Origin: Streptomyces olindensis
GTDB lineage: Bacteria; Actinomycetota; Actinomycetes; Streptomycetales; Streptomycetaceae
Reading direction: 5' to 3'
Length of the DNA stretch: 64,000 nucleotides
NCBI GenBank assembly: GCA_000696115.1
Contig: JJOH01000004.1
Span: forward strand, 62,001-126,000
The notes beneath the pieces were generated by a model, which saw only the letters and a list, made by a program, of their open reading frames with translations, had not been told where the DNA came from and did not search any database. How positions within the stretch are numbered: position 1 is the stretch's first letter; each line of letters starts with the position of its first letter. Shown piece after piece: positions 26,765-35,324 of the stretch. Both the position numbers and the translations under genes were made by a program.

Positions 26765-26968
26765 TCAGCGTGTGACTGCCACCAGCGCCGTAGTGACACT
26801 GCAAGCCAGTGTCAGGGCCGTTCCGAATGCTGCGGCTGCCTTCGAGCAAGCTGCGGGGTAAGTGGCGCGATCTCGGCGTGCGAAGACTGCGGCAGCAATC
26901 GCGACAAGCACAGCGAGCAACACGGCCACGGCGCAGCCCAGAACAACAACAGCAGAGTGGTAAGACAC
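26765..26968 (-). CDS. Small membrane protein of the integrative element
   Basis: 67 residues from GTG 26968 with GGGAGATC upstream. Two hydrophobic helices (residues 5-30 and about 45-66) flank a basic loop A-R-R-D-R-A-T-Y-P. It is divergent from the large HTH/P-loop gene, with a 121-bp shared promoter region. Similar tiny membrane proteins are common in actinomycete integrative elements; role unknown. It might act as an effector of the neighbouring P-loop protein (speculative). Confidence 0.6.
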   Translation of the reverse strand: MSYHSAVVVLGCAVAVLLAVLVAIAAAVFARRDRATYPAACSKAAAAFGTALTLACSVTTALVAVTR

Positions 26969-27089
26969 GATCGATCTCCCATCGGTGCGTCAACCTGTGC
27001 CGCTCAATCTCCTCAAGTTGCTGTTCGTCGTGGTCCGCGACGGTAGAACTGGTCGAAGACGAACAGGAGCGAACGACACGGGAGATGGC

Positions 27090-29651
27090 ATGGCCATGGA
27101 GGATGATTCGTCGCCTGCGGCGGCTCTGGCTGAACTACGTGCTCGTCTGGAGTACGGCTTGGCAGAGCTGGGCATAACGAAGACTGCCCTTGCACGGCGC
27201 TCGGAGTTGGGACGAACTGCTGTCAGTGAAGCGTTCAACAGGTCCGCCCCTGCTCCCTCCGCCCGAACCGTTGGCGCGCTTGCCCGAGCACTCCACCTCG
27301 ATGTGGACGCTCTCCTGAAGCTTCGGACGACCGCTGCTGGTGTTCAACACAGGTCTTCAGAGGAGAACGGGATCTCCTTAGAGGCGGGCATTGGGCGGCC
27401 AATCGCTGAGTTTGACCCCCATGACCTCGAAGTTCATCCGGCCATTGACGTCGTACCTGCTTTGGGTGAACCGAAGAGCATGCAGGCTCGTCGGCTTCCC
27501 GGCTATGTACGTCGTAACCACGATGGAGAGCTGAAGGCTCTTGTTAAGGCGGCAGCCGACGGGCAAAGCGGGATGGTCGTGCTGGTCGGTCCGTCCTCGA
27601 CAGGGAAGACCCGCGCGTGTTGGGAGGCAATTCAACCCCTAGCGTCTCAGGGATGGCGCCTCTGGCACCCATTCGATCCCACACGAGCTGAGGCCGCCTT
27701 GAACGATCTCAAGTGTGTGGGGCCGCGCACTGTGGTATGGCTAAACGAAACCCAGCATTACATTGGTGCCGGCCAAGGGGTGGGAGAGCACATTGCGGCT
27801 GCCCTTCGATCTCTCCTACTTAACCGACAGGCTAGCCCGATCCTGATTTTGGGTACATTGTGGAATAACTACGCGACTGAATACACGACTCTTCCCGCAT
27901 CGGGAAAGCCGGATCCATACCCGCAAACGCGTGAACTTTTGGCGGGCCGCTTGATCTCAGTTCCCGATAATTTTGACACTATCGCAATCAGAGATGCCCG
28001 GATCATGGCAAGCGCAGGCGACCCGCAACTGGCTCAAGCATTGAAGCAAGCGCAAGACGGACGCCTGACTCAGTATCTCGCAGGAGCTCCAGCCTTGTCT
28101 GAGCGATACAGAATGGCCGCCCCTGCCGTGAGAGCATTGATTCAGGCCGCCATGGACGGACGTCGATTGGGTATCGGGAATTACATAGCGGGCAATTTTC
28201 TTGCTCATGCGGCAGAGGACTATCTTATAGATCCCGAATACTTGACCCTTGGGGATAATTGGCTTTACGAAGCCTTTTGTGAATCCAATAGGCCAGTCCA
28301 TGGGAACCTGGCGCCCCTGGTGCCCGTTCGTATTCGCGGCGCGTCATATCGGCATCAACTGCACCAGATAGACAATATCGCGTCCAGTAAATACCGACTG
28401 GCTGACTCGCTCGAACAACTGGGGCGAATTGAGCGTAACCAATTCTGCCCGCCAGCTTCGTTCTGGGAGGCGGCTCATGAGTACCTTACGGATTCTGTAG
28501 AGATCGCAAACCTGGCCGTCGCTGCTCACGATCGGCACCGGCTCTACTGGGCTCATCGCCTAACTAGACGGGTTGAGGAACACGGGGATGCCTCTGCGCT
28601 GATTGAACTAGCGGATATGTGGATGGAAGAGCACCCCGAATTGGCCGAGTCTCTATATCGGCGGTCAGCCGAAATGGGAAATGCTCGCGCCATGAATAGT
28701 GTGGGATATCTCCGTGAAGACGCCGGTGACAGAGATGAGGCCGAAGAGTGGTACCGGAAGGCTTCTGAAGCCGGCGACGGGGAGGCCACTTATCGTCTCG
28801 CCGATATTTACGAGAATTTGGGGGATGTGGAAAAGGCAGAGAGGCTGTACCGGCAAGCTCTAGATTTAGGGGATACCGAATCTCTGGGCTCCCTGGGTCG
28901 CATTGTATCCGACAGAGGTGGAGACGAGGTCGAGGCCATCTCTCTGTTCACTCGCTCGATTCTTCTGATGGTGCGCCAATCCGCACGCGCAATTATAGGG
29001 AGGCTGGACAGAGTGACGGGAGTACAGTACTCATCTATGGGGCCGTGGAACTCGGGGAAAAGGGCAGCGAATCCAATTGTTGAGATCGAAGAGAAGGGAG
29101 ATTCAGGGGATCTTGGAGGATTTATTGATGCCGTGGCAGATGCCAGCCGCAATGGTGACACTTATGGAACTATGTGTCACTACGTGTTGTTTACTCCGGA
29201 AGATAGTGATCAAGCTGAAAAGATGCTGGAGCGTGCCGGACGGGATGGGAATACGTACGCCTTAATCGAGCTTGCGAACAATCGAGAGAAGGCCGGTAAA
29301 CTAAAGGAAGCGGAAGCTCTTTATCGAGCGCTCATCGGGTCGGGCAATAATGCTCCGCTAGCACTCCTCGCCAACTTGATGAAAAAGGCCGGAAACCTTA
29401 AAGAGGCTGAGTCTCTTTATTGGCGGGCGATCGAGGCAGGAAATACATATGCCCTGTGTCGACTCAGTGAGCTCAAGGAGTATACGGGCGATCATGCTGG
29501 TGCGGTCGAGATTGCGCTACAGGCTGCTAATGCCGGGGACGCAGGTGCCGTACGTGCGCTCTCGAAGGAGAGAGCAAGCCGTGAAGGGTTTGATGACCCT
29601 TGGCCGTACGGGCTCGATCCGGATGGCAGACCGACGGTCGCACCTTGGTAA
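27090..29651 (+). CDS. HTH / P-loop NTPase / Sel1-repeat protein (STAND-like)
   Basis: 853 residues from ATG 27090 (GGGAGAT upstream); the upstream open frame to 26985 is not convincing. An XRE-type HTH covers residues about 15-78 (ALARRSELGRTAVSEAFN). Walker A GPSSTGKT is at 167-174 and a Walker B-like TVVWLNE at 214-220. From about 520 to 845 come Sel1-like repeats (A-E-x-x-Y-R-x-A-x-E-x-G-x-x-x-A). Base composition and codon use are clearly less GC-rich than neighbours, with TTA codons present, indicating recent transfer. The layout fits a nucleotide-regulated conflict sensor or an element-borne regulator; no named family is assigned. Confidence 0.8.
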   Translation: MAMEDDSSPAAALAELRARLEYGLAELGITKTALARRSELGRTAVSEAFNRSAPAPSARTVGALARALHLDVDALLKLRTTAAGVQHRSSEENGISLEAGIGRPIAEFDPHDLEVHPAIDVVPALGEPKSMQARRLPGYVRRNHDGELKALVKAAADGQSGMVVLVGPSSTGKTRACWEAIQPLASQGWRLWHPFDPTRAEAALNDLKCVGPRTVVWLNETQHYIGAGQGVGEHIAAALRSLLLNRQASPILILGTLWNNYATEYTTLPASGKPDPYPQTRELLAGRLISVPDNFDTIAIRDARIMASAGDPQLAQALKQAQDGRLTQYLAGAPALSERYRMAAPAVRALIQAAMDGRRLGIGNYIAGNFLAHAAEDYLIDPEYLTLGDNWLYEAFCESNRPVHGNLAPLVPVRIRGASYRHQLHQIDNIASSKYRLADSLEQLGRIERNQFCPPASFWEAAHEYLTDSVEIANLAVAAHDRHRLYWAHRLTRRVEEHGDASALIELADMWMEEHPELAESLYRRSAEMGNARAMNSVGYLREDAGDRDEAEEWYRKASEAGDGEATYRLADIYENLGDVEKAERLYRQALDLGDTESLGSLGRIVSDRGGDEVEAISLFTRSILLMVRQSARAIIGRLDRVTGVQYSSMGPWNSGKRAANPIVEIEEKGDSGDLGGFIDAVADASRNGDTYGTMCHYVLFTPEDSDQAEKMLERAGRDGNTYALIELANNREKAGKLKEAEALYRALIGSGNNAPLALLANLMKKAGNLKEAESLYWRAIEAGNTYALCRLSELKEYTGDHAGAVEIALQAANAGDAGAVRALSKERASREGFDDPWPYGLDPDGRPTVAPW

Positions 29652-29716
29652 CTGCTTAGGTCCAGGCTTCGGTGCGCCGACATGCAGCCGTACGCAACCT
29701 AGCCCCACCGGCCCCA

Positions 29717-29866
29717 GCTTCCATCCCGTACGCCGTCGACCCACACACCGTGGAGCAGGCGTGGTTCCTGGCGTCCAGGTGGAGCGCGCCACTGTACGAA
29801 CGACCTGGACGCCAGGGGCCGCGTCTGCTCGGCTCTGCCTGGGTCGACGGCGTACGGGATGGAAGC
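29717..29866. repeat. 150-bp long inverted repeat (27-bp perfect outer arms)
   Basis: Outer arms 29717-29743 and 29840-29866 are perfect reverse complements. Inner arms CCTGGCGTCCAGGT (29767-29780) and 29803-29816 are also perfect, and the segments between pair imperfectly, leaving a 22-nt loop. The 407-bp gap 29652-30058 contains no gene. It could be a transfer or replication origin, a strong terminator or a recombination substrate. Confidence 0.85.
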
Positions 29867-29955
29867 CCCCGCGGACGCCACGACGAACCCGCAGTCGGCG
29901 ACGGCGCCCCGTCCATCCCGGTGCCGGCCGATCCCCCGCCGGAGGCACCGTTCTG
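29824..29955. repeat. Non-coding repeat copy B
   Basis: Starts with 24 nt identical to 26374-26397 and continues with patchy similarity to the same region, ending near CGCCGGAGGCA. It overlaps the right arm of the long inverted repeat, so the same module occurs on both sides of the gene pair at 26765-29651. Confidence 0.6.
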
Positions 29956-30058
29956 ATCTTGGCGGCTCACCAGAGGTGTTCACCTTGTGGCCCTCGGCTC
30001 GTCCACGCGCGCGGCACGGGCATCGACCGTCTTAAGGAGGAATTAGGAGAGCCCACCC

Positions 30059-30271
30059 ATGGCTGACCGCTACCTGACCGTGTCGCAGGTGGCCGAACTC
30101 CTCGGCACCACGGAACGCTTTCCGCGCCGTCTGATCGCCGAGCGACGCATCGTGTTCGTCAAGGTCGGCCGACACGTCCGTATCCCGGAGTGCGCACTGA
30201 ACGCCTTTATCAACGCACATACGGTGCAGCCGATCGACCACCGGCGCAGCCCCCTGCGGAGGGCTGCCTGA
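30059..30271 (+). CDS. xis: Excisionase / recombination directionality factor (MerR-like HTH)
   Basis: 70 residues, ATG 30059 with AGGAGAG eight bases upstream. The sequence Y-L-T-V-S-Q-V-A-E-L-L-G-T, then R-R-L-I-A-E-R-R-I-V-F-V-K-V-G-R-H-V-R-I-P, is the HTH_17 excisionase pattern. Its stop (TGA) shares one base with the integrase start (TGATG), so the two are translationally coupled. It should bind the att arms and steer the integrase towards excision. Confidence 0.88.
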   Translation: MADRYLTVSQVAELLGTTERFPRRLIAERRIVFVKVGRHVRIPECALNAFINAHTVQPIDHRRSPLRRAA

Positions 30272-31401
30272 TGGCCAACAAGAAGGGGAGACGACGGGAC
30301 TTCGGCTCGGTCCGGCAGCTTCCGTCCGGCCGTTGGCAGGTCCGCTATCGGGACCCGGAGACGGGGCAACTGCGCCCGGCGGAGAAGACCTATCCGACCA
30401 AGACAGACGCCCAAGTCGCGCTGACACACATCGAGTCGGACATCACGCGCGGGCAGTGGTCGGACCCGGACGCCGGGGCAGTGAACTTCAAGGAGTACGC
30501 CACCGCGTGGCTGCGGGACCGGAAGCTCGCTGACCGGACCCGTGAGCGGAACGAGTCGGTGATGCGGCTGCACATCCTGCCCACCTTCGGGGCCGGGAGC
30601 GTGGCCGATGTGACGACGGCCCGGGTGCGCAATTGGCGCGGCAAGCTCCTCGCGGCCGGCATCGGGGAGCCGACGGTGGTCAAGGCGTACCAACTGCTGC
30701 GCGCCTTGATGAACACCGCCGTGGATGACGAGCTGATCCGGCGCAACCCGTGCCGCATCAAAGGTGCGGACCGCTACGACGTGCCCGAACGGCCTGTCCT
30801 CTCGGTGGCCGAGGTCTTCGCCGTGGCCGACTCGATGGCGCCGCGCTATCGGCTTCTCGTGCTCCTGGCGGCCTTCACCACTCTGCGGTTCGGGGAGCTG
30901 GCGGCCCTGCGGCGCCGGGACATCGACCTGGAGGGGCTGACCGTCACCGTCCGTCGTGCGCAGGTCGAGTTGCAGGACGGTCGGCTCTTCGACAAGGCGC
31001 CGAAGTCCGCGGCCGGGGTGCGCTCCGTCTCCTTCCCGGCCGAACTCCTCGACGCGGTCACGCACCACTTGGAGCACTTCGCCGCTCCCGGCCGTGAGGG
31101 GCACGTCTTTGTCGGACCCCAGGGCGGGCAGTTGCGTCGCAGCAACTTCCGCGACGACTGGGTCAAGGCCCGGAAGGCAGCTGGCGTCACGGCCGAACTG
31201 CACTTTCACGACCTGCGGCACACGGGCAACACGCTGGCCTCCACGGCCGGGGCCAGCACGCGGGAGCTGATGACGAGGATGGGGCACAGCAGCTCGCGCG
31301 CCGCGCTGATCTATCAGCACATGACCAGCGACCGTGACCGGGCCATCGCCGATCGTCTCGGAGCCATGATCCGCGAGGGTGGGGGAGAGGCCACCGACTA
31401 G
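30271..31401 (+). CDS. int: Tyrosine site-specific integrase
   Basis: 376 residues from ATG 30271 with GGAGGG upstream. N-terminal arm-binding region (R-Q-L-P-S-G-R-W-Q-V-R-Y-R-D), a SAM-like core-binding domain at about 72-165, then the catalytic domain with Arg206 (TLRFGEL), His313 and Arg316 (HDLRH), His339 (GHSS) and nucleophile Tyr348 (IYQHM). All are present, so it should be active. It ends 106 bp from the right attachment site in the tRNA-Arg gene, which is its target. Confidence 0.94.
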   Translation: MANKKGRRRDFGSVRQLPSGRWQVRYRDPETGQLRPAEKTYPTKTDAQVALTHIESDITRGQWSDPDAGAVNFKEYATAWLRDRKLADRTRERNESVMRLHILPTFGAGSVADVTTARVRNWRGKLLAAGIGEPTVVKAYQLLRALMNTAVDDELIRRNPCRIKGADRYDVPERPVLSVAEVFAVADSMAPRYRLLVLLAAFTTLRFGELAALRRRDIDLEGLTVTVRRAQVELQDGRLFDKAPKSAAGVRSVSFPAELLDAVTHHLEHFAAPGREGHVFVGPQGGQLRRSNFRDDWVKARKAAGVTAELHFHDLRHTGNTLASTAGASTRELMTRMGHSSSRAALIYQHMTSDRDRAIADRLGAMIREGGGEATD

Positions 31402-31461
31402 GGGATGTGGACTCCGCGTGGACTCTAGTGGCACGCGTGTGGCACGGCCTCGAACACGACG

Positions 31462-31505
31462 AAGGGCCAGCCTGGGAGGAAAGCCTCCTGAGCTGGCCCT
31501 TTTGC
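31462..31505 (+). terminator. Terminator after integrase, next to the attachment site
   Basis: AAGGGCCAGC (31462-31471) pairs with GCTGGCCCTT (31492-31501), with a second small stem inside (GGAGG...CCTCC), followed by TTTT on the plus strand. Confidence 0.85.
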
Positions 31506-31506
31506 T

Positions 31507-31550
31507 GTGCCCCCGGCAGGATTCGAACCTGCGACACCCGCTTTAGGAGA
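31507..31550. repeat. Right attachment site (inside tRNA-Arg)
   Basis: 44 nt identical to 24394-24437; covers the tRNA 3' half from the anticodon loop to the end, so integration restores a complete tRNA. Confidence 0.9.
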
Positions 31551-31581
31551 GCGGTGCTCTATCCCCTGAGCTACGAAGGCA
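31509..31581 (-). tRNA. tRNA-Arg (anticodon CCT)
   Basis: 73 nt on the minus strand. Acceptor GCCTTCG pairs with CGGGGGC (with G-T pairs), discriminator A; D-arm AGCTCAGGGGATAGAGC; anticodon stem CCGCT/AGCGG around loop CTCCTAA, giving anticodon CCT; T-arm GCAGGTTCGAATCCTGC. CCA is not encoded. It is intact and serves as the integration site of the adjacent element. Confidence 0.96.
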
Positions 31582-31669
31582 GTGGCAGCGGACGCAAGGA
31601 GCGGCGTGCCTGTGGTCGGGAAGACCACAGGCGTCAGCGTACCGGATGCGGGTCGGGTGGGTGTGGGGG

Positions 31670-33595
31670 TCAGGTCAGGGGGACGTGGGTGAAGCGGGTG
31701 GCGGTGTGGAGGTCCGATTCGATGTGGGTGGCTGTCGACATGAGTTCGGGGAGGAGGTCCGTGACGCATTCGCGGAGGGAGCGGCGGGGCGCGTGCATCG
31801 CCGTGCTCAGGGCTGCCACCACCCGGCCGGCGCGGTCGCGGATGGGGACCGCGAGGGAGCGGAGGCCTTCCTCCAGTTCCTCGTCGACCAAGGCGTAGCC
31901 GTCGGAGCGGACCGAGGCCAGAATGTGCTGGCTTGTCCGGTCGTCGGTCCTGTCTGCCAGGAGGACTCGGCCGCCTGCCGTCGCCTTCGCCGGGAGGCGC
32001 GTGCCCACCGTGATGTGCACGCTCATCACCCGGGCCGTCGTCACTCTCGCTGTGTACTGGATCTCCTCGCCGGAGTCCGAGAGCACCGCGAGGGACGTCG
32101 ATTCGTGGATGCGGGACGTGAGGTCGGCCAAGTGGGGCTGGGCGATCTCGGGGAGGGACGTGCGGGAGAGGGGTGGGTAGCCGAGGGAGAGCACCCGGGG
32201 GGTGAGGGTGAAGGTGCGGGATTGCCGGGTCGTCACCAGGTTCAGGTGTTCGTAGGTGATCAGGGCCCGCCGGGCCGTCGCCCTGGCCAGGCCCGTCGCC
32301 CGGGCCACCTCCGTGAGCGTCAGCTCCGGCCTGCCCTCGCCGAACGCCGTCAGGACCGTCAGGCCGCGCGCCAGGGATTCGATGAAGTCGCGGCCGAGTC
32401 GGAGTTTGGACTCGCCCGTCCACAGCGCCAGGTTCGAGGGGGGCGGGCCGGTCTCGGGGGGTGGGGTGCGGCGTAGTTCCTCCTCCATCTCCGTCACCGC
32501 CGACCGCAGCCTCGGGAGGAGGGTCGTCCGCAGGTGGTGGGCCGTGTGGCGGCTCGTGTGGCTGACGATGCTGGCCACGCATGCGATCCGGCCCTCCCCA
32601 GCGGCTGCTTCGCCGTCCGTGTGAGCGGCTGCTTCGCCGTCCGTGTGAGGGGAGCGGATCGGTGCCGAGATCGCCACCAGGCCCGGTTCGATCAGCTGGT
32701 CGTCCACGGCCCAGCCGTTCGCGGACGCCTCCTCCACGCGGCGTACGAAGTCCTCGTCGTACCTCGCGTCCGCCCCGTACGTGCGCGGCGGTACGGCCGT
32801 AAAGGACAGGTCCCTCGGGTCCGCCGCCCTGCGTTCGCGCCAGCGCTGCCAGTCCGCCGGCGTCCACTCCGTCGCGAACAGGGGGCCCGGCGCGGTGCGT
32901 TCCGCGGGGAGCAGGTCGCCGATGCGGAAGCTCAGGGACATCGCGCGGCGGCGGGTCGCCTGGTGGATGAAGCGGATGCCGTCGCGGTCGGCGACCGCCA
33001 GGGAGACCGACTCGTCCAGTTCGTCGGCCAGGGCGTCCGCGTGCGGGGAGAGGAGGGCGGGGAGGCGCAGGGCCGCCAGGTAGGCGTTGCCGAGTTCCAT
33101 GAGGCGGGGGGCGAGGTGTACGTCCCGGCCGTCCACGCGGACGTAGCCCATGCGGGCGAGCGTGGCCGCGATGCGGTCGACCGTGGAGCGGGCGAGGCCG
33201 GTGGCGCGTTCCAGGCCGCTCAGGCTCAGCGTGCCGTCCGCCTCCGTCAGCTCCCGCAGCACCGCGATCCCGCGGATGAGTGGAGTGACCGCCTCCGTGG
33301 GCACTGGTGGTTCCTCCGTGGGCACCGGGGGTTCCTCCGCCGGTACCGGTGGTTGCGGTGGCTGCGGTGACTGCGACGTGTCCGGCTCCGCGCTCAGCGC
33401 AGACCGTCCTCCGGCCGTCCCCTCCGCCCGCGCAGACCGTCCTCCGGCCGTCCCCTCCGCCCGCGCAGACCGTCCTTCGGTCGTCCCCTCGGCCCGGACA
33501 GATCGCCGCGCGGCCGTCGCCCCGCCCCGCTCCCCGTTCTCGTCAGCCGGTCGGGCGGACCCCTCGGGGGTCTCGGGCATGGGCTTCGCTGGCAT
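31670..33595 (-). CDS. Double-length IclR-family regulator (two tandem IclR modules)
   Basis: 641 residues, about 2.5 times the normal IclR length. Residues 1-100 are a disordered linker with three R-A-E-G-T-(A/T)-(G/E)-G-R-S-A repeats and P-V-P-(A/T)-E-E-P repeats. Module 1: winged HTH at about 105-160 (LERATGLARSTVDRIAATLA) and an effector domain. Module 2: a second HTH in the C-terminal half (VARATGLARATARRALITYE) and a second effector domain ending in L-R-S-L-A-V-P-I-R-D. The protein can thus form the IclR dimer within one chain. Start ATG 33595 with CGGAGAG upstream. Target operon not evident; aromatic catabolism regulators such as PcaR/PobR have related sequences. Confidence 0.87.
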   Translation of the reverse strand: MPAKPMPETPEGSARPADENGERGGATAARRSVRAEGTTEGRSARAEGTAGGRSARAEGTAGGRSALSAEPDTSQSPQPPQPPVPAEEPPVPTEEPPVPTEAVTPLIRGIAVLRELTEADGTLSLSGLERATGLARSTVDRIAATLARMGYVRVDGRDVHLAPRLMELGNAYLAALRLPALLSPHADALADELDESVSLAVADRDGIRFIHQATRRRAMSLSFRIGDLLPAERTAPGPLFATEWTPADWQRWRERRAADPRDLSFTAVPPRTYGADARYDEDFVRRVEEASANGWAVDDQLIEPGLVAISAPIRSPHTDGEAAAHTDGEAAAGEGRIACVASIVSHTSRHTAHHLRTTLLPRLRSAVTEMEEELRRTPPPETGPPPSNLALWTGESKLRLGRDFIESLARGLTVLTAFGEGRPELTLTEVARATGLARATARRALITYEHLNLVTTRQSRTFTLTPRVLSLGYPPLSRTSLPEIAQPHLADLTSRIHESTSLAVLSDSGEEIQYTARVTTARVMSVHITVGTRLPAKATAGGRVLLADRTDDRTSQHILASVRSDGYALVDEELEEGLRSLAVPIRDRAGRVVAALSTAMHAPRRSLRECVTDLLPELMSTATHIESDLHTATRFTHVPLT

Positions 33596-33683
33596 CGGCT
33601 CTCCGGTACGGCGGTCGCGGCACGCCTACGGTAATCCGGACGCGGCTCGGCGGAGGGACCGCCGGTCGGCCGCTGATCCGGCC

Positions 33684-35006
33684 CTACTCCCTGGTCACCC
33701 GTACTCGATAGCCCCCGTACGGCCCCGCCTTCGCCCCCACCACCGTGATCACGACCCCCCTCCGCGCGTCCCTGAACGTCTCCCCGGCCCTGAACGGCGC
33801 GTCCGAGAGTTCCGCATGGACGTTCGGGGCCCGGGTGCAGCCGCCGCTGTCGCGGCGGGAGTCGTGGACCGTGACCGGGCCCATGCCCGTGTCGACCTCC
33901 GCGTCGACCTTGTAGATCAGGATGCCGGGGCGGCACACGGTCTCGTCGTTGCCCGCGCGGGTGCGCAGTTCGACGGCGTAACTGGTTCTGGTGTTCAGGG
34001 GGACGACGACCAGCTTGGGGCCGCCAGCCCGGGCCAGCGGTGTCAGGGTGTACTCCGTGGTGCCGGGGGAGGCCGCGCAGTGCACCTGGTCGGCGTCCAG
34101 CCAGCCCAGTTTCCACTTGTGCCAGCCGAGGAAGTCGTTGTTGGCGCCCCAGTCCTCGCTCATGATGTCCCAGTGGCCGACCGCGCCCCCGCCCTCCGCG
34201 GTGTACAGGTCGGGCAGGCCGAAGACGTGGCCGTTCTCGTGGGGGAGGACGCGGTAGCCGGTGCGGCCGTAGGAGCCGGAGCCGTCGTCCTGGCGGGAGT
34301 AGACGAACGAGGCGTTGGCGAGGGGGACGCCGTCCGCACGCGGGGCCTCGGGGTTGCCGGCGAAGGTGACGGACAGGACCGTGTCCAGGGCGGAGGGGCC
34401 GGCATTGGGGGTCACGAGCACGTTCAGCAGGTCGTAGTTGCGGAAGTCCACCTTCGGGTCGGCGGCGGCGACGATGTCCCGGACCAGCCCGCGGTAGCCC
34501 GGGTCGAAGGGGGCGCCCCGCTCTATGCCGTAGTCGCGGAAGGACTTGGGCATCCGCAGCCAGGACGGGATCGGGGTCTCGGGGCGGTAGTCGAGGCGGC
34601 CGTAGGAGCTGGTGCGGAACCACTGGCGGGTCTGCGGGAAGAACTCCCGGAAGCGGTTCAGGGCCCTGCCCTCGCCGGGGGCGTCGGAGAAGTCGATCAT
34701 CAGGGTGAGGGCGCGGACGGTGCCGGTGGAGCGGGCGTAGCCGTCGGAGGTGGGGATGCCCTCGGACATCTGGACCTCGCGGGCGCCGCGGATCATGCAG
34801 GGGCCGTGCGCGGAGTCGCGGGACAGGTCGATCGGGCCCGCTCCGGCCGCCGTGCTGCCCGGGGCGAGGCGGCCCGTGCCGGCCGAGGTGCTCACCGTGA
34901 AGGTCAGGGCGGTCACGCAGGCCAGCGCGGCCAGGCGGCGCCGGGATATCCGGCGGCCGAGCGGCCCCGCGCTGCCCGTCCGGGGGCGCCGGGGCTGCGG
35001 CTGCAT
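33684..35006 (-). CDS. Secreted M6-like zinc metalloprotease
   Basis: 440 residues from ATG 35006; the longer frame to 35168 lacks a signal peptide at its start. A twin-arginine-like RRISRRRLAALA precedes a hydrophobic core, suggesting Tat or Sec export. The zinc motif HENGH (256-260) followed by G-L-P-D-L-Y and the Met-turn region W-D-I-M-S-E-D-W-G are those of M6 (immune inhibitor A-like) peptidases. Two C-terminal beta domains follow. Expected role: extracellular proteolysis. Divergent from a TetR gene, with a 318-bp gap. Confidence 0.85.
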   Translation of the reverse strand: MQPQPRRPRTGSAGPLGRRISRRRLAALACVTALTFTVSTSAGTGRLAPGSTAAGAGPIDLSRDSAHGPCMIRGAREVQMSEGIPTSDGYARSTGTVRALTLMIDFSDAPGEGRALNRFREFFPQTRQWFRTSSYGRLDYRPETPIPSWLRMPKSFRDYGIERGAPFDPGYRGLVRDIVAAADPKVDFRNYDLLNVLVTPNAGPSALDTVLSVTFAGNPEAPRADGVPLANASFVYSRQDDGSGSYGRTGYRVLPHENGHVFGLPDLYTAEGGGAVGHWDIMSEDWGANNDFLGWHKWKLGWLDADQVHCAASPGTTEYTLTPLARAGGPKLVVVPLNTRTSYAVELRTRAGNDETVCRPGILIYKVDAEVDTGMGPVTVHDSRRDSGGCTRAPNVHAELSDAPFRAGETFRDARRGVVITVVGAKAGPYGGYRVRVTRE

Positions 35007-35220
35007 GGACGTGACCTGCAAGGGACCTCCCGCGCCGTGGCAGCCGCCGGTGTCCGACTGCACCCTTGCGATCACCCTGCGTCGCGGGGTGTGGAGGCGC
35101 GCGCTGGAGAAGACCGGTCGTGGGTTTCCGGCGGGTAGCTCCGCCGGACCGGGGCGCAGCTCCTGCATGTGGGCCAGGTCACAGATAAATTCCCCGACGG
35201 TGGGAAATACCGGGGACCCA

Positions 35221-35256
35221 CTCCCCGTTTAGCCATGTGTCGAGCGAAACGGGGAG
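35221..35256. promoter_or_regulatory. 10-bp perfect inverted repeat in the M6 protease/tetR intergenic region
   Basis: CTCCCCGTTT (35221-35230) and AAACGGGGAG (35247-35256) with a 16-nt spacer, 69 bp before the TetR start. A likely operator or leader hairpin. Nearby ATTCCCC and GGGGA tracts add partial symmetry. The remainder of 35007-35324 holds no gene. Confidence 0.5.
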
Positions 35257-35324
35257 GCCTTCCCCGGATCCCGGCCCGACAGTTCGAGATCTCAGTACCA
35301 CTCACCACGAACCAGGAGTACGCC

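Larger units (their letters stand above)
24394..31550. mobile_element. Integrative element (7.1 kb) in the 3' end of tRNA-Arg(CCT)
   Basis: A 44-nt direct repeat bounds the segment: 24394-24437 and 31507-31550 are identical. The right copy is the 3' part of an intact tRNA-Arg gene; the left copy is only that fragment. Excisionase and tyrosine integrase genes sit just inside the right end, as in tRNA-integrated elements of actinomycetes. Cargo: a 68-residue ORF, DUF805 protein, broken integrase, two small membrane proteins and a large HTH/P-loop/Sel1 protein. No replication initiator (RepSA/Prim-Pol) and no FtsK-like Tra are present, so it is an IME or a decayed AICE, not a complete conjugative element. 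Confidence 0.88.

Noticed and set aside
29717..29866. Integron attC site or riboswitch
   Set aside because: Arms are too long and too perfect, no attC core sites, no integron integrase; no ligand-binding core recognisable.
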